The position numbers and the translations under genes were made by a program. Shown in pieces: positions 33,131 to 45,898 of a stretch of DNA of 64,000 bases. The DNA is from Plazaster borealis (Eukaryota > Echinodermata > Asteroidea > Forcipulatida > Labidiasteridae). Where the stretch lies: NCBI GenBank assembly GCA_021014325.1, contig CM037462.1:13560501-13624500 (forward strand), written 5' to 3'. The notes under the pieces are model-generated. The model was not told the origin of the DNA. It ran no database searches and saw nothing but the letters and a program-made list of their open reading frames with translations. Every line of letters starts with the position of its first letter. Positions within the stretch are counted from its first letter, which is position 1.

Positions 33131-36100
33131 AGCATCTTTCAACAGAAGTTTGGAAAATTGGCAGGTACACAATAAAGCTGTTGAGTATCCTAATTATTTG
33201 AATGATGACAGGCAGTGCTCTCACTCTTAACCTGTAGCCAACTGGTGTTTCTCGACCCCGATAGTTCTTCTTCTAATCAACCCCTGCAGTGTCTTCATTA
33301 CACCTCTGATGGTGTGTAACAAATTAAACGTCTAGGGACAACTCACAGACATCGTGGAGGCACTTCACTCTCAACAGCTTCTAACTGAACATCCTGTCCA
33401 ATTCCGCGTCTTCAAACGCACTCTGAACACCGGACAATTCAAAGATGTTTAATGTGTGACAAAATGGCCACTGGAGCGAGACTCAACTTGGCTCGCTTAC
33501 CTGCAGTAGCTGGAAACTTCTTGATGTGTGACTCGGAACAACTCACTCCTTTCTATGAAAACCTGGGGAACTTTTTGTTTTTGTTCAACTGGGAAATGGG
33601 TGATACGCAACCATGTGAATAAAACCAAGCGGCGACGCCGTCTGAACCTAAAGAATGCACTGAAACTTTTAGGTTGTAAATGTGTGTAGCTTCAGTGTAT
33701 AGTTGACTTTTACCTTTGGTATGTTGATTGAGTGAGTGGTACAATGTTGAAGCTCAGGAAAGCCTGATTTGCCAAGATAAACATGTTGATAAGACTTACA
33801 CACTCAACGAGGGATATCAGGCACGAATGATTTACTGTTGCCGAGAAATCCTCCATGCCAGAACATGCTGAATGCTTTTTCCAGTACTTCACCAATATGT
33901 CAATTTACAAGGTAAATTGTGTGTTCCCCTCTAGACACTGGAATTTGCACAGCTAGGATTAGGTCCAATTTATACAAAGGAATGGGGATTTCCACTGAAC
34001 TTAGTTTAGATATCTAACGACAAAAACGTTGCTCCTTAGGGAACACGCTGCTTTCGAGGGTCTTCTTCTAAATAGAGACAAAAATAACCAAAATAAAATT
34101 GTCAAATGTAATAAAGGTTGGTGACAAGGTTTCATAGCCTTAAATCTGACATATTACAGTTACAACATTTATAAATGGATTCACAATAACATTTACCCAG
34201 TTAGACGATCAGCTTTTTATTGTTAAGTCTTGATGTTAATCAAAATCTATTATCATAAGCCATGCATTTCCTGTCTTTAACATCCAAGAAGTTCCACAAA
34301 TAATTACCAACTTTCTCGGATTTGAAACGGGGGAAAAATGGTGCATTTTTTGCATTAGACCCTGGATTAAGTTTAGTGCCCAATGCTAACAGTTTGAGTG
34401 TGCATCTACACAGCTTCCTTGAAGCCCTTATGTCGGAGACTCTGTGACGCCTAGATGATATCTCATAATTCTTGTTGACATCTCAAGACAAGACTCTTGG
34501 GATGGTATGCATGGCAGGATCCCAGGACCTAGAGGATCCTGAGACTGTATAGAAGAGGGGCGCAGAACCTTCACTTTGAGAGGGGGGAGAGGGAGGGGGG
34601 CAATACAAGGGGAGTATAGTACTTCCCTTGTAACCCTGGAGTACACCCCTACCTTTCAATCAATCACTTCACAATGTTTATTGTTTGAGACAACGTCATG
34701 AAGTGGGGCTTAGGTTTCTTTGTCCCCAAGTGTCTAAATCCAGGTTTTTGTCTTGGAATTGTGCAGTCACGCTTTATTGTTTAAAGGGTTCCGCTTTGGA
34801 CTACACAAAAGATCATAGTTCATATGCACAAGTTTATCCTTCATCATCATGACAAAATTGCTCGTTGTACACATTTAAGTTCAACTTTTATTTGTATTTT
34901 TGTGAAGTCCAGAGACTAGCATGTAAAATAAATCACCCTTTGTTTTTTTATGGGAGGTAAATGCACATCATCAGCATAGTGAAGTCTGTTCGTGTGCAAC
35001 GCAAATGCGTTGCTCAGTGACTTCATTACAACGTGTTAATTGTTCGTTTCCATTGTTTGGCTTTTTGAGTGGCTTAGTATAGCTGATTCAAGCCGATACC
35101 AACCATCCAAAGGTCATCAGAAAGTTGCTGTTGGTAGGTCTCACAAGTGCCCCGCCTCCATTCTTTCTACCAGTGCAGGCCAACTTTTGCAAGACCTGAT
35201 CAATGTACAAATTAGGTCTTCCATGTTTAACAAGCACTGTGTGTTATGGTTTATGCTGGTTGTTTTCTAACAAACCCGATGACAATGCATGTCATAAATG
35301 AAAAATTGAGAAATGTGTGAGTTCTCACATCATTATATCTTGATGAATCTTTGCAAGTATCATCAGAAGATCCAAACAATCAAATTTACTTCTTCAGTTC
35401 TGTGAAAAAGGTCACAGAACTGTTTACGTTCTCCGATGACAGGACCTCAAATAAAACATCCCCCGACTGCGCCGAGGGAAATATGAGAAATGACCAAGAT
35501 TTCTGGCAAGTCATTGTATCCTGGTGTTACACTTCATAATAGCGTGCTTTTGTTAATGGCAATGGCCAAAAGGATATGAGTGATTTTCCTCCATGCATTA
35601 TTTGATACGGACCAGTCGCTGTCAAGTTTAAGAGTGTAAGTGTAGTTAGGTTTCGTGTAGGAGCATTATCTTACAAGGCTGAAACTTGTTAATTTAACAT
35701 GGCCCTGTAATTGGTGTAATTTAATATACTAATTAGAAGAGGAGCAGTTGGGGTTGCATACGGGGACCTCCTTCCCCCGTTATGAGAAAAAAGCAAATTG
35801 CAAAACGAATGAAGAAAAGTAGGGAAATGAAGAGGAAGGAAGGGTGTGGAAAGCTTGTAGTAAACTTGATGTAAAACTTGAAGTTTTGTGTTTTACTTTT
35901 TTACATGATCCCTAAACCCGTATCCCCTTGATACATACTGAGAATACTATGTGTATGGCAGAATTAATATCCGGAAAAGCCCCTAGTTTCCACTTAATCA
36001 TACAGGATGACTTTCTGTTTGGATTATTTAAAAGTCATTCTTGATTGGAAAACGACTTCTAAAGAAACTTGTTGTACTAATTATAAAACCCATTTACAGT

Positions 36101-36178
36101 GTGTATGTTTTTTTGTTTTGTTAATAGTTTACTTATTTCCTTTGCTCTGAGATTTGAACTGTGATTCGATCCAACTAG
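33131..36178. other. Intron-like DNA, nothing recognised
   Basis: On minus, two strong donors occur (GTAAGCGAG at about 33495 and GTAAGTC at about 33795), but the frames before them match no part of MSH5 that I know. Confidence 0.4.
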
Positions 36179-36656
36179 TTGATGCCGGATGTCGTGTTGA
36201 CACATGCCAATATTTTCCCTGCAGAATTCAGATCAGATGAACAAAAGCCGTTTGTACTTTTCCCTATGGAGCGGGCAGTCCGTTCACTCACCATGCAACG
36301 TTTCGTTTCACCCACAGGTGGTGTTAAAAAATATTATAGGAATTCTACCTTTGTGCATGGGTTATTGTGTAATCCCTTACTCCAGGCTTTATCCTATTGT
36401 TACAAGACAGGGATCAGGTGGCATCCAGAGGCTTCCACCATTGTATTTCATTGTATTTCGCCTCAATGGAGGGGAAAGCCCGAGCAGACAGAGATTCCAG
36501 CCTTGGTTCCAGTCATGGACCCAATTGGCAGTTTTGCTATTCACGGTGTGCGAATATGATATTTTTTCAATAGAGAAACAACAAATACCAGTACTTCAAA
36601 GAGAATTGTCATGTTTTTTTTGTGCCAACGATTCTACAGTAACTCCAAGAAAATAA
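36179..36656 (+). CDS. Unassigned region open in two plus-strand frames
   Basis: Two frames stay open over the same stretch: 126 codons (36179-36559, MMPDVVLTHANIFPAEFRSD...) and 150 codons (36204-36656, MPIFSLQNSDQMNKSRLYFS...). GC content is higher than in the flanks, and the second frame has a charged, proline-rich middle (RLNGGESPSRQRFQPW). I recognise neither. It sits about 100 bp from the MSH5 exon at 36762 and on the other strand. A decayed mobile-element ORF or chance openness are both possible. Confidence 0.15.
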
Positions 36657-36761
36657 TCCCGCCTGGGCGGAAGGAAAAAAGTAGAAGATTCCCGGAGCTA
36701 AATGGTTAAATAACAGGTGGGAAGGAAAAGGAGTTAGGTGAGGTTGCCCTTCGATGCTTAC

Positions 36762-36848
36762 CACTTAAAATATCTTTCACTGCTTTCAGGAATCTTTCAT
36801 CAGACTTGGAGCTGCAAGTAACAAACTTGGGCTGCACTTGATGCATCA
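36762..36848 (-). CDS. MSH5: MSH5 exon (N-terminal region), partial gene
   Basis: This is the second visible MSH5 exon, 87 bp, on the minus strand. Seen: acceptor ...CTCTCATACAG precedes TGATGCATC, and ...TTTTAAGTG is followed by the strong donor GTAAGC. Joined to the base left by the exon at 46361 it reads VMHQVQPKFVTCSSKSDERF and then LKAVKDILS, leaving one base (G). The Q-x-x-x-P-x-x-V-x-(T/S)-S-x-K-x-D-E-x-F pattern is the piece of MSH5 expected directly after the previous block, so order, strand and phase all agree. In vertebrate MSH5 about 20 residues follow before the block found at 16740. These are not seen here (see findings). The intron upstream is 9,512 bp and the one downstream 20,021 bp. 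Confidence 0.82.
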
Positions 36849-37927
36849 CTGTATGAGAGAAGACACACAAAAAGAGCTCAATTATCTTAAGTGTAAGACA
36901 TGATTTAAACAATAACATGGTTTATCAGTGATATCAGACGCTCCGTCCCCAAAACCAGGCACTGTTAATAGACCAAGCCGAAGGGGAGGTCCATTAACAG
37001 CGACCAGCCACAAACCAAGGTCATTACCACGCAGTGAAGACCGGGTCATCACACTGTTATTCCCATTAAAAAATATCTTTAAGAAATAACAAACAAAAAA
37101 CAGTGATTTTTCTTTCGGCAAATTTTTCTACTGATAATCAAGGGCAATTCCTTAGGCTGTTCAACTTTTGTGTGGCACCTAATCTCTTACACATATTTAA
37201 CTATTCAACATGCATATTTTCAAGAACCAGACTATTAGCTTTGAAAATTAACGGCGCCATTATTAATAGAAATACTTTGGTTGGTGTTCAGCTTTATGCT
37301 TTGCTTTACGTTGGTTTCATGCGCGTACCAGCTACCTTAAATTGATACTTTGTCCTTGCGAAAGAAACACAAAAACAATACACACAAACAAAACAGTTTA
37401 TTTGATAGTTCACGCACAGCACAGTGCATTCAAAACTTTACACGACAATATGCTTGTTTAGGGGCCATTTATTTGTTAGTTCACAGAGCCGGTCTTTATA
37501 TCACATGTTAATACACTCCCACTTGACCAGTCTTCGACCAATCAGAGTGAATAAGCTCTCCGAGGTGTTTATTAATGAGAGGAATGAAGGGTGTGGTAAC
37601 AAAACTTGATAAACCCCATACATGTTAAGACCCATCCAGGTGATGCTGAACTCTTGTCACCTAGCATTAAGACCACACCCCGATCACAAAGCATCTGATG
37701 TAGACATTAATCCATCGATGACAAACACTGTCACTTTAATACACTGGTGGACCAATCAACAATGTTGCACATCTGTGGCGAAAATCACATGCCTCTTTAT
37801 CATATCCACATTGTAATTATTACCAAGTTGAGGTTCAACAAAAGTACTACACTGGTAATTAATTTGCGTATTTCCTAACACTGAGGTATCCTCAGAGAGG
37901 ACTGTATACTTGGTGCTACAGCAAGCC
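36849..37927. other. MSH5 intron, nothing recognised
   Basis: No repeat family or exon assigned apart from short inverted phrases. Confidence 0.4.
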
Positions 37928-38350
37928 ACGGCTCAATTTCACAAAACACTAAGATTCATCTTAAGATGATCAAAAGTATTTACAAAGCGCCTGATGCAGA
38001 GCCTTCAAGTGCTTAACAAAAAAGCTAAAATAGTTAAATAACAGTAGGGTTGAAACAACAACGCAGAAGATAAAAAACACACTTAAATACAAAAAGGGGG
38101 ATTGTTCTGTACGAACATGACGAAAGACGCAAGAGATAAAAAGTACATGCACCCTTAGCTACGATCCTCAGCATCTGGCCATAAAAAGGTAATGGACAGA
38201 AAAGAAATAAAGTTCAAAAAGTACATTATTATTTGGACAAGATGAGTTGTTGTCAACATTTCCACAGTGATTTGAATTGTGTAATCCCACTTTGCTTAGC
38301 AATTAAAATTGATACACATCTTAAGATGTGAAATCAACACCCTGAAGCAA
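37928..38350. mobile_element. M2-type palindromic element interrupted by ~270 bp
   Basis: The left arm CTCAATTTCACAAAACACTA plus AGATTCATCTTAAGATG matches 61811-61982. The matching right interior (GATGAGTTGTTGTCAACATT, CACAGTGATTTGAATTGTG and ACACATCTTAAGATGTG) appears only at 38236-38345. The final TTTGTGAAATCGAGCCC end is absent. Confidence 0.65.
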
Positions 38351-39541
38351 CTTTGTGATTTCTGACTCGTAAAGCAGAAGAGAAAAACTCAAATCAAGTT
38401 TTTGATATTCCTGGTGACAAAAAACAACATCACATAAACATAATCATTAGTTAAAAACATGACTTCAGATTAAATTTCAAAGCTCTTGAATGCTGAATAG
38501 ATTAGTAAATTTAGTAAAAATGACAAATGACGAAACTGTCGAAAGATAGATGTTGTTAGTTTGTTTAGCTATTTATTGATCAACTGTTTGACAACAAAAT
38601 TTTTGGTCAGCTTGTTTACTTTTTACATTTCGACTGAACATTTTGAGGAGACCAAACACAACTTCTTGTTTTTAAAGCATATTAGACGTTGTCTTTGAAA
38701 TATTTTGTTATGCGATTAAAGCCTGCTTCTTTTCCAAGAAATTTTAAGTCTACATTAATTAAGAATATCAGCTGGGAACCTAATAAGAAAAACCAGTACT
38801 TACTCACATTTGAAGAGCCCCGTTCCAGCATGGTATAAGATTCCATGAGAGTGTTAAAATAAAAACATGTGACCGGAATAAAGAAACCAACGCCTCTTAC
38901 TGGAAAATCCTCTACTGAATATGACCAAATGTGAACAGGTTTATCGTTAATATGACAAAATTAGGATGTATCATTGTTTGTAAAATCCTTGGATGATTAA
39001 CTCTATACTCTTCTCGTCATGATGGGGAGGGAGGGAAGGGGGGGTGGGAGATTTAATAATACTACAATCATCATGACAAAGAAACATTGTGTCAACCCCT
39101 CAGGTATATAGTGACTGACAACGCAAATGTAAACGCTGAATAAAAACAATGTACAAACACTCATTCAGTAATTCCAACATGTGTACTTAACAGAAGAATC
39201 AGATTTCCATTTAGAAGGGTGCCTGGGTGCACATATTATACCGTTATGACACTCCATCATCCATGACACATCAAAAATCATAGCTATGGAGAGCTTGCCT
39301 TAGACGCCATCCTCACGGCCGGACTAGACTTGGCTTTGAGACACATCACGCTGTCTTTCTTTGCAACTCAAAATCAAAAAGGTGCAAAACTTTCTGCGTT
39401 TCTAATCCTCCAGTCTACAAGAACAAACTCCAAAAGGTGTAGAGTGTATGAGCATGTCTACAAATTGAAACAGAGGACTTTAACAAAAGGGATCCGGGAT
39501 AATTGGCATCCCTCACTTCGCTTTGGTTTTCAAAACCAATA
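38351..39541. other. MSH5 intron, nothing recognised
   Basis: No exon or repeat family assigned. A G-rich run lies at 39024-39047. Confidence 0.4.
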
Positions 39542-39664
39542 AGCCATTTTGAGATATGGTGGACACATTATTATTGCACTGTTTGGTTTGGGTAAATCTG
39601 CCTGTATACACCCAAACCAAATGGTGTACTCCCATGGTGTTTGGCATTATATCTCAAAAAGGCT
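39542..39664. mobile_element. Small palindromic element M8
   Basis: Ends AGCCATTTTGAGATAT and ATATCTCAAAAAGGCT. The inner pair TTTGGTTTGGGT / ACCCAAACCAAA is perfectly complementary. 123 bp, a single copy in the window. Confidence 0.8.
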
Positions 39665-39829
39665 AATGGGGACATTGCTTCAAATAAAATTTTAAAAGTT
39701 CAAATAATGAAAGAATAAAGAGAAGTACTCGATTTACTAGGTCAACAAACATGTGTGTGCATGTATTGAAGAAACAGAGTGTAGATTTGTCGACACATCA
39801 GGCTCAGTCTTGAAAAGGGGGGGGGATAG

Positions 39830-40490
39830 ATATTTCCCCTGTAAGGGGAACTTCTATGAAGTAAATAGTTCTACATACTTACTCACTGGGCACTGTGGTA
39901 AATTTACTAAAAGTAACGAGCATGTCAACAGTACCCTGTAATAGGACACCTCGATAAGGAAAACAAACAGTTCTTTATACTTTTCAAAAGTCCCCACATT
40001 CAAAGTAAACACCATGGCAACTTTTCCCCTTGTAAGGGGCACTTCAATTCTTTTCACGGAGCACACCACGGTAACCGCAAGTGACATAAATTAGCCTACA
40101 ATAGGGTACCTCTACATAGTATGAGGAAATAAACAGGTCTTTATACTTTCCAAAAGCCACCACAGTAAAAAGAGCATGGCAACTTGTCCCTTGTAAGGGG
40201 CACTTCAATTATTTCCACTGAGCACACCATGGTAAAAGCAGGTGACACCACTTTATCTTGCAATAGGGTACCTCTAGCTCTACATGAGGAAAATAAACAG
40301 TTCTTTATACTTTCCAAAAGCAACCACAACTTTCCCCCTTGTAAGGGGCAATTTGAAGGCTCTTCAATTCCTTTCACGGAGCACACAATCATGGTAAAAG
40401 TATGTGACACCAATTTAACCTGCAATAGGGTACCTCTAGCTCTACAATTTATAAGGAAAAACAAGTGGTTCTTTAAATATATCTTGTCTC
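39830..40490. repeat. ~150-190-bp tandem repeat, four diverged copies
   Basis: TGTAAGGGG followed by a (C)ACTTCAATT-type phrase recurs at 39841, 40031, 40192 and 40340, with shared AATAGGGTACCTCTA and AAACAGTTCTTTATACTTTYC. Variable spacing shows old indels. Confidence 0.9.
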
Positions 40491-40884
40491 CTTTTTTTCT
40501 TCAAGAGGACAATTCAAGTGGAGATATTTTACAGGTTGATTGGCACTTGACACCGAGTGACCGTTCAAACACTAATTCAGTAATTCTGAAATCAGGCTGT
40601 TCACAATTGATCCCTTCCTCTTAATAACTCTAATAAAAACCTTCCCTTCTCTATCCGTACAGGTGATTTCACTTTTAAAGAGAAAGTATAGAGTTTCTTT
40701 TAAAGGGGGGCATACTGTGTATATCCCAATCTCCTTATTTTTAAGAATATTCATTCCTGTTCGTATGTGTGAAGTACTTTCACTGTAAGCCACGCCTACA
40801 CTTCACACAAACTGGTTCCACTGATTATCAGAAGCCCATACGAGTTGCATTGTGCTCAATGTTCTATGAGGATTTGTTTTCGTG

Positions 40885-41035
40885 TTTCTGTGGGGGTTTT
40901 TATTTGGCTGCTATCTGTACACTTTCAATAATTTTATAATCTTATTTAAAGTATTTTAATTGCCTAGCTTTTATAGTTTTTATTGCGAGGTGCTTTGGGG
41001 TTATTTTTCATAAGGCGCCATATAAATGATTGGAC
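40885..41035 (+). mobile_element. Possible LINE 3' end
   Basis: GAGGTGCTTTGGGGTTATTT and AAGGCGCCATATAAATG resemble the 3' terminal motif of CR1/L2-like elements (a GCGCY-TATAAATG type ending). No RT reading frame remains. Confidence 0.35.
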
Positions 41036-43179
41036 TTGGCTTTTACATGTGCGTAAAAACTTGTGTTGCTTTTTACTATCTATTTCCTTTTGTAAACTTT
41101 AAACTTACTCCCATACATAATAACAGCCCTTATCAAACCTAAATACTTATTGCTCCCTTGCGTCGTACTCATAATCATCACAATCCTCCAGTTACTTATT
41201 CATGTTTTTTGCATGTATTTTGTCTCTTTTTTTCTTTTCTTTTCTTTCCTTTTTTTCGGGGGAGGGGTGTTTTCATCCTGGTAAATTTCCTGGATCCGCG
41301 CCTGATGAGATGGACAGGTAGACCAACAGTAAATCAAAGAGAGCTTCACAATAAAGTTTTCCTTTCAACCTCTAATTAACAAGGCCATTAACATCACTTT
41401 AACGGTCACAGACTGATAATACTAAAGGAAGGAATCCAACACAGTGTATTGTACTTTATAGCAGCGCTACTACTGGCACAGGTTACAACCAACTTCCAAC
41501 ATCTGTATACTCTAATTACTGTTCCTTCCAAGATGGAAATACAACAGTTCCTGCCATTTAGCTTAGAATAAGAGAGTTGTCACTAGCAATTAAGAGGCAC
41601 CTGCCGTCGCTATCAAGAATTATAAATAAACTACAGCTTTAAAAAATCAAAAAAATAAATTAATATCATACATTTATTGGCTGTGAACAACTTGTTTTTT
41701 CAAATGAAACATTTCCTGATTCCTCAATATGTATTTTTTTTAACAGAGTAGCAATAATTATGTTTTGTTATGATACTGAGGTAAGACTACTACACAACCA
41801 TGAGCGTGCAGAATTAATTGAAGGAGTAATTAAATAATTAGGCCATCCCCCCCTTCGGAGAAAGTTCCTCACACAGAAGGTAAATAAGTACCCGAGGCAC
41901 CTCCCCAATTAAATAAATTGTATTGTTGCACTTGGGGTAGGATGAATGAGCATTTCCAAAACAACTACTTCCCCCATTGTGGCTACTGGAATTGGCGAAA
42001 ATTTAAAGCTTCCAGTTTCGACAGGAACAATGCTAAAGGGATGGTGTGCTGGACCGGAGGGAATACTGAGTTATATAACTTTGCATGCAGGAAGTATATG
42101 CATAAGTACCCACTTGCTTTTCAGTGTGGTTTATAATTGTATTAGTGGACACACCTGTAGAAGAATATTACTTTTGAACAAGGCCCCAGTTTCATTTTCA
42201 GCATAACTTACAAAGCAAACAAATATCAATAACAGTGATAGTACACATCAACAAAAGGGTATTGTTTCGTCAGGATTTTTGGCTTGTTTATGTACAATGT
42301 ACCTGCTTACTTTAATTGTTGCAACCAAAATTAGGGTTGTGCACCTACGTTTATTTTCTAAAACTGTAAAACTGAGCTTGTGACTTCCCTGTTTCTATGG
42401 ATTCCTGTAATATAAAAGGAGCAGATGTAAACACACATTCCATTTCTCTGAAGGCTGGGTACTGGTATGAACTTAAAAATTAATTAACTTTCAGATTGAA
42501 ACTAATCATTTTTATACCAGTTCTATACTTTTGTTTTTAACACCAACAAAACCATTTTATTGGGGGAAAAAAACTAGCAGAGACTTACATCATGCAATGT
42601 ACATTATGTACATCAAATTACTTGGAAATCTTTCACGCTAAGCAATAAAAACGTGTATACTTAACGGCTTTAGAAAAGATAAGCTTAATTGCAACACATT
42701 GCTCAGCAAACAGTCATACTTTGTAAATTCCATCGTGGTCACAAGTTTTAAGAACATAAGTACCAATCTTAATTTCTAAATCATAGCCTAAAAGGCAATT
42801 CCTCTGGAACAAGTGTACATTTCTGCTAAGCAAAAATGATTTGTGCTAAGCAGCCAATGTGGTACAGGGCCCTGTTTACATCATACATCAGGTAGAAGGG
42901 ACTTTTCCTCTAAGCGCAAGAAGCAGGTGCAAATAATGAAACTTCCCTGAGTATTTTGGGAGGAAACAGGCCATTCTCTGCTCTTGAAACACCGGAAAAA
43001 CTTCTACAAGACACACGAAAGGATTTAAAGTACAGCACCAGGGTGAACTGTTTTTCGAGGTCGCACAGCGCCAGTGGGAAAATAACACTTGCAATAAGTG
43101 AAATATTATGCACTTTACCTACTCATTGTTTTGCCTTGTAAGAACCAAATGCAACTATTAGCAAGTACTCAAATTCTAC
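41036..43179. other. MSH5 intron with one degenerate M1 trace
   Basis: 42640-42865 holds scattered M1 phrases (TTGCTCAGCAAACAGTC, TTCTGCTAAGCAAAAATG, TTGTGCTAAGCAGCC). Otherwise nothing recognised; short frames at 41946-42206 are not assigned. Confidence 0.4.
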
Positions 43180-43385
43180 ATAAGCATGATATTTGGCCTG
43201 TGGAAAAAGAGATGATATTAGTATTGTGTACAACGGCTGACTTGCAAATGTACAAACAAAGGCTTTTGAATAGACTTTTCAGGCTATTTAATAAAACAAA
43301 TAGCTGACTTTTCTGAGGGAAAATACCCCTCAAAAAAACAGATAAAGTAGGAAGAATATCATGCCTGTTCTACAGTAAATCCTCT
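43180..43385. repeat. Dispersed repeat R3, second copy
   Basis: GCATGATATTTGGCCTGTGG, AATAGACTTTTCAGGCTATT and AGGAAGAATATCATGCCTG match 26940-27290, with several indels. Confidence 0.75.
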
Positions 43386-44814
43386 CATACTGTGTTGTGG
43401 AGGAATCAACAGTTTGAAGAATATCACAGGTTTTTTTTCACATAAGTTCCTTTTTTTTTTAAAAGGGCAAGGGGGTAGTCCTGGGGTAGTCTGACGGGTA
43501 TGTCCTATGCCAATAAAATCAAACATTCCTGTCCCATTCTTAGGGCCTTAAAGTCACATGAGGCAATTCACAGGCAACCAGTTCCAATTTCCCAGAAGAA
43601 CAACTTTCACGTTCCCATCTGCACAAAACAAATTTCGGGGACAGTAAAACACTGAAAGAAAAATTAGTCTTAAAACAAAGTGTTCCTTTTGCATACAGTA
43701 ACAGTCGGTTGCCTCAAAGTTGGAATGTAAAAGTTGTCATACTGTGTGACACGGCCCCCGATAACCTCAAGCAGTGTAGCAACATACAAGTAGATGTTAA
43801 ATTTGCATTAAAAGAAGGGATAAATAATATTATGTGTGTTTTACCCATACAGCGATGTGTGTAAAGCACCGTATACTCAGTAAGCTCCAGAGTGCTGAAC
43901 CCTCCCCCAGAACTCTTGTCGTGTGTCCCCCCCCCCCCTGAATAGGATAAAAAAAGATGCTCATAATGAATTGTTGTATACACTAAATAGCCACCCCCTA
44001 TCCCCAAATTAAGTCTTTGCCCACACTTGACCCCCCCCCACACCCGTAAAAAGAAGAAAGAAAAAAAGGGGGGGAAAAGAAAATGTCTGGTTTCGCCACT
44101 GGTCCTGAAATACAATTGAAAATTGAAACCAACCATGAAATGGACCCTATTTGTTCTCCCTACAATTACACCTATGAAAAAAACATCTAACGAATAAACC
44201 AAGCTTCCAAGGCCTCCATGGAGTCTTGCTTCTGTCCTTGCTAATTCCCTACACTGAATCCGCCCTGTACATTTTTGTTTTTCTTTTTTGAAATCCTTGA
44301 AGGCGAGTCAAAAACTAAACAACTGTTCCCTTTAATCTTGTAACGTTAGCTTCTTATCCACACCTGTTGCTGTGCTACGAGTACACTGTAGGAGCATCTT
44401 CGTGATTAGGGCCATGTAGTAAATGAATGTAACAGGGTCTTCTTAACCCAGCTTACACAGAGGAAACAGAAATTGAATTTTCCCATTAACCGTGCGTTGG
44501 ACTGGGGGCTAAATAAGATCCCGCACGGGCCCGGGCAAGGTCTAGTTACGGATATGGCTTGTTTATGCCAAGGCACAATGGATTTGTAGGTATTATTAGC
44601 ATGGTTTGAAAATAAAGTTTGGTTGAAAACCATTTTCAAAATTGGAAGGGGTGAGACAACTTTGATGATTGTACTATGCCCCATTCTGAAACCACGTCTC
44701 GGGCTTGGGTTTCCGGCTTGAGATCCATCCATACATTTGAAGCAAATTTCAAACTCTTATTACAAAACTTCTGTTTGATGCAAGTTACTAACATTCCTGT
44801 TTTGGTGTAATTTT
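43386..44814. other. MSH5 intron, nothing recognised
   Basis: Contains a C-run at 43927-43938 and a half M6-like arm at 44666-44716 (GTCTCGGGCTTGGGTTTCC). Confidence 0.4.
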
Positions 44815-44915
44815 CTGTAGAGAGCTTGATACTTTTATAGTATCTTTTCTGTAGCGCCTTAAGAAATATTTGATTAGAAAGTGTGCTTTATAAGTTTGCG
44901 CTATTATTATTATTG
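44815..44915 (+). mobile_element. LINE 3' tail, CR1/L2-like
   Basis: TGTAGCGCCTTAAGAAATAT and GTGCTTTATAAGTTTGCGCT followed by (ATT)n, a layout matching the tails at 54640-54878 and 62080-62650. Confidence 0.55.
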
Positions 44916-45239
44916 TACTAAAAAGCGCATGTTTGAGGTAAACAAATTACAGAGCCTAAGCAAGAGCTGAAGATGAAGCTGTGGTTTTGAAAAGTGGCAA
45001 ACAAATCTTGTATTTAGAGGAAGAAAAAACACAAAGGTGAAACAAATTATCACGAAAGTGATTCTCAAAGCTTGTTTTTGAGTACATGACACTTTTGATG
45101 TCAGAATATTTATAGGGAAATAAAGGTTCTTAAATCAGGTCAATGAAACTGCTTTCGGTTTTCCAAAAACATTCTTCCTTCTTTGAAAAAAATCCCCATA
45201 CTTATTATTCAATACTGTAATCTCTATTTTGGTTTTTGT

Positions 45240-45400
45240 CCTACACCAATGGGGAAAAAGCACTGTATACTCAGTGCTTTTTCAAGTCATACAGAAGAAA
45301 ATAAAATCAAAAACAAACAATCTTGGATCGGATTCGAACCCACTACCCCCACCAGTCTCTAGCAGTTGTTTCACCACTAGACTGCCATGCAAGCCTAGTT
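45240..45400 (-). repeat. tRNA-like repeat S3, minus strand
   Basis: AGCACTGTATACTCAGTGCT and, on minus, GGGTTCGAATCCGATCC (B box) preceded by GGCAGTCTAGTGGTGAAAC (A-box region). Confidence 0.75.
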
Positions 45401-45521
45401 AAGGCTAGTTCGACTATTGTAATTAGCAGTGGGTACCGCCGTAATAATAAAATAAAAAATTGAAGATATTGAACTTTTTGGTTTTTGGAAGATGCACACT
45501 TAATAATAATACTGGGTGCTT

Positions 45522-45898
45522 AAAGGTATCGTACACATTTGGTAATGACTCAAAACAAATATTAGCATAAAAACTTACTTGGTAACAAGCAACGGAGAGC
45601 TGTTGATAGTATAAAACATTGTGAGAAACGACTCCCTCTGAAGTAACGTAGTTTTTGAGAAAGAGGTATTTTCTCACTAAAATAATAAAAACTTCTTGCA
45701 AGAAGCCGTTTATTCCTATCTGAAAGCACACATATTTGTACAACAAGGGTGTTTTTTCTTTCATCATTTTCTTGCAACTTCGATGACCAATTGAGCCCAA
45801 ATTTTCACAGGCTTGTTATTTTATGCATATGTTGGGATACACCGAGTGAGAACACTGGTCTTTGACAATTTCCAACCATGTTCAGTGCCTTTAAATAG
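45522..45898. mobile_element. Palindromic-ended element M7
   Basis: Left TTAAAGGTATCGTACACATT and right CAGTGCCTTTAA. The interior contains GAGTCGTTTCTC-type phrases and CTTGCAACTTCGATGACCAA and TTGGGATACACC, the last two shared with 46985-47172. About 377 bp, non-coding. Confidence 0.8.

Noticed and set aside
33490..33545. Minus-strand block ending in a strong GTAAGCGAG donor.
   Set aside because: None of its frames resembles the expected MSH5 segment.
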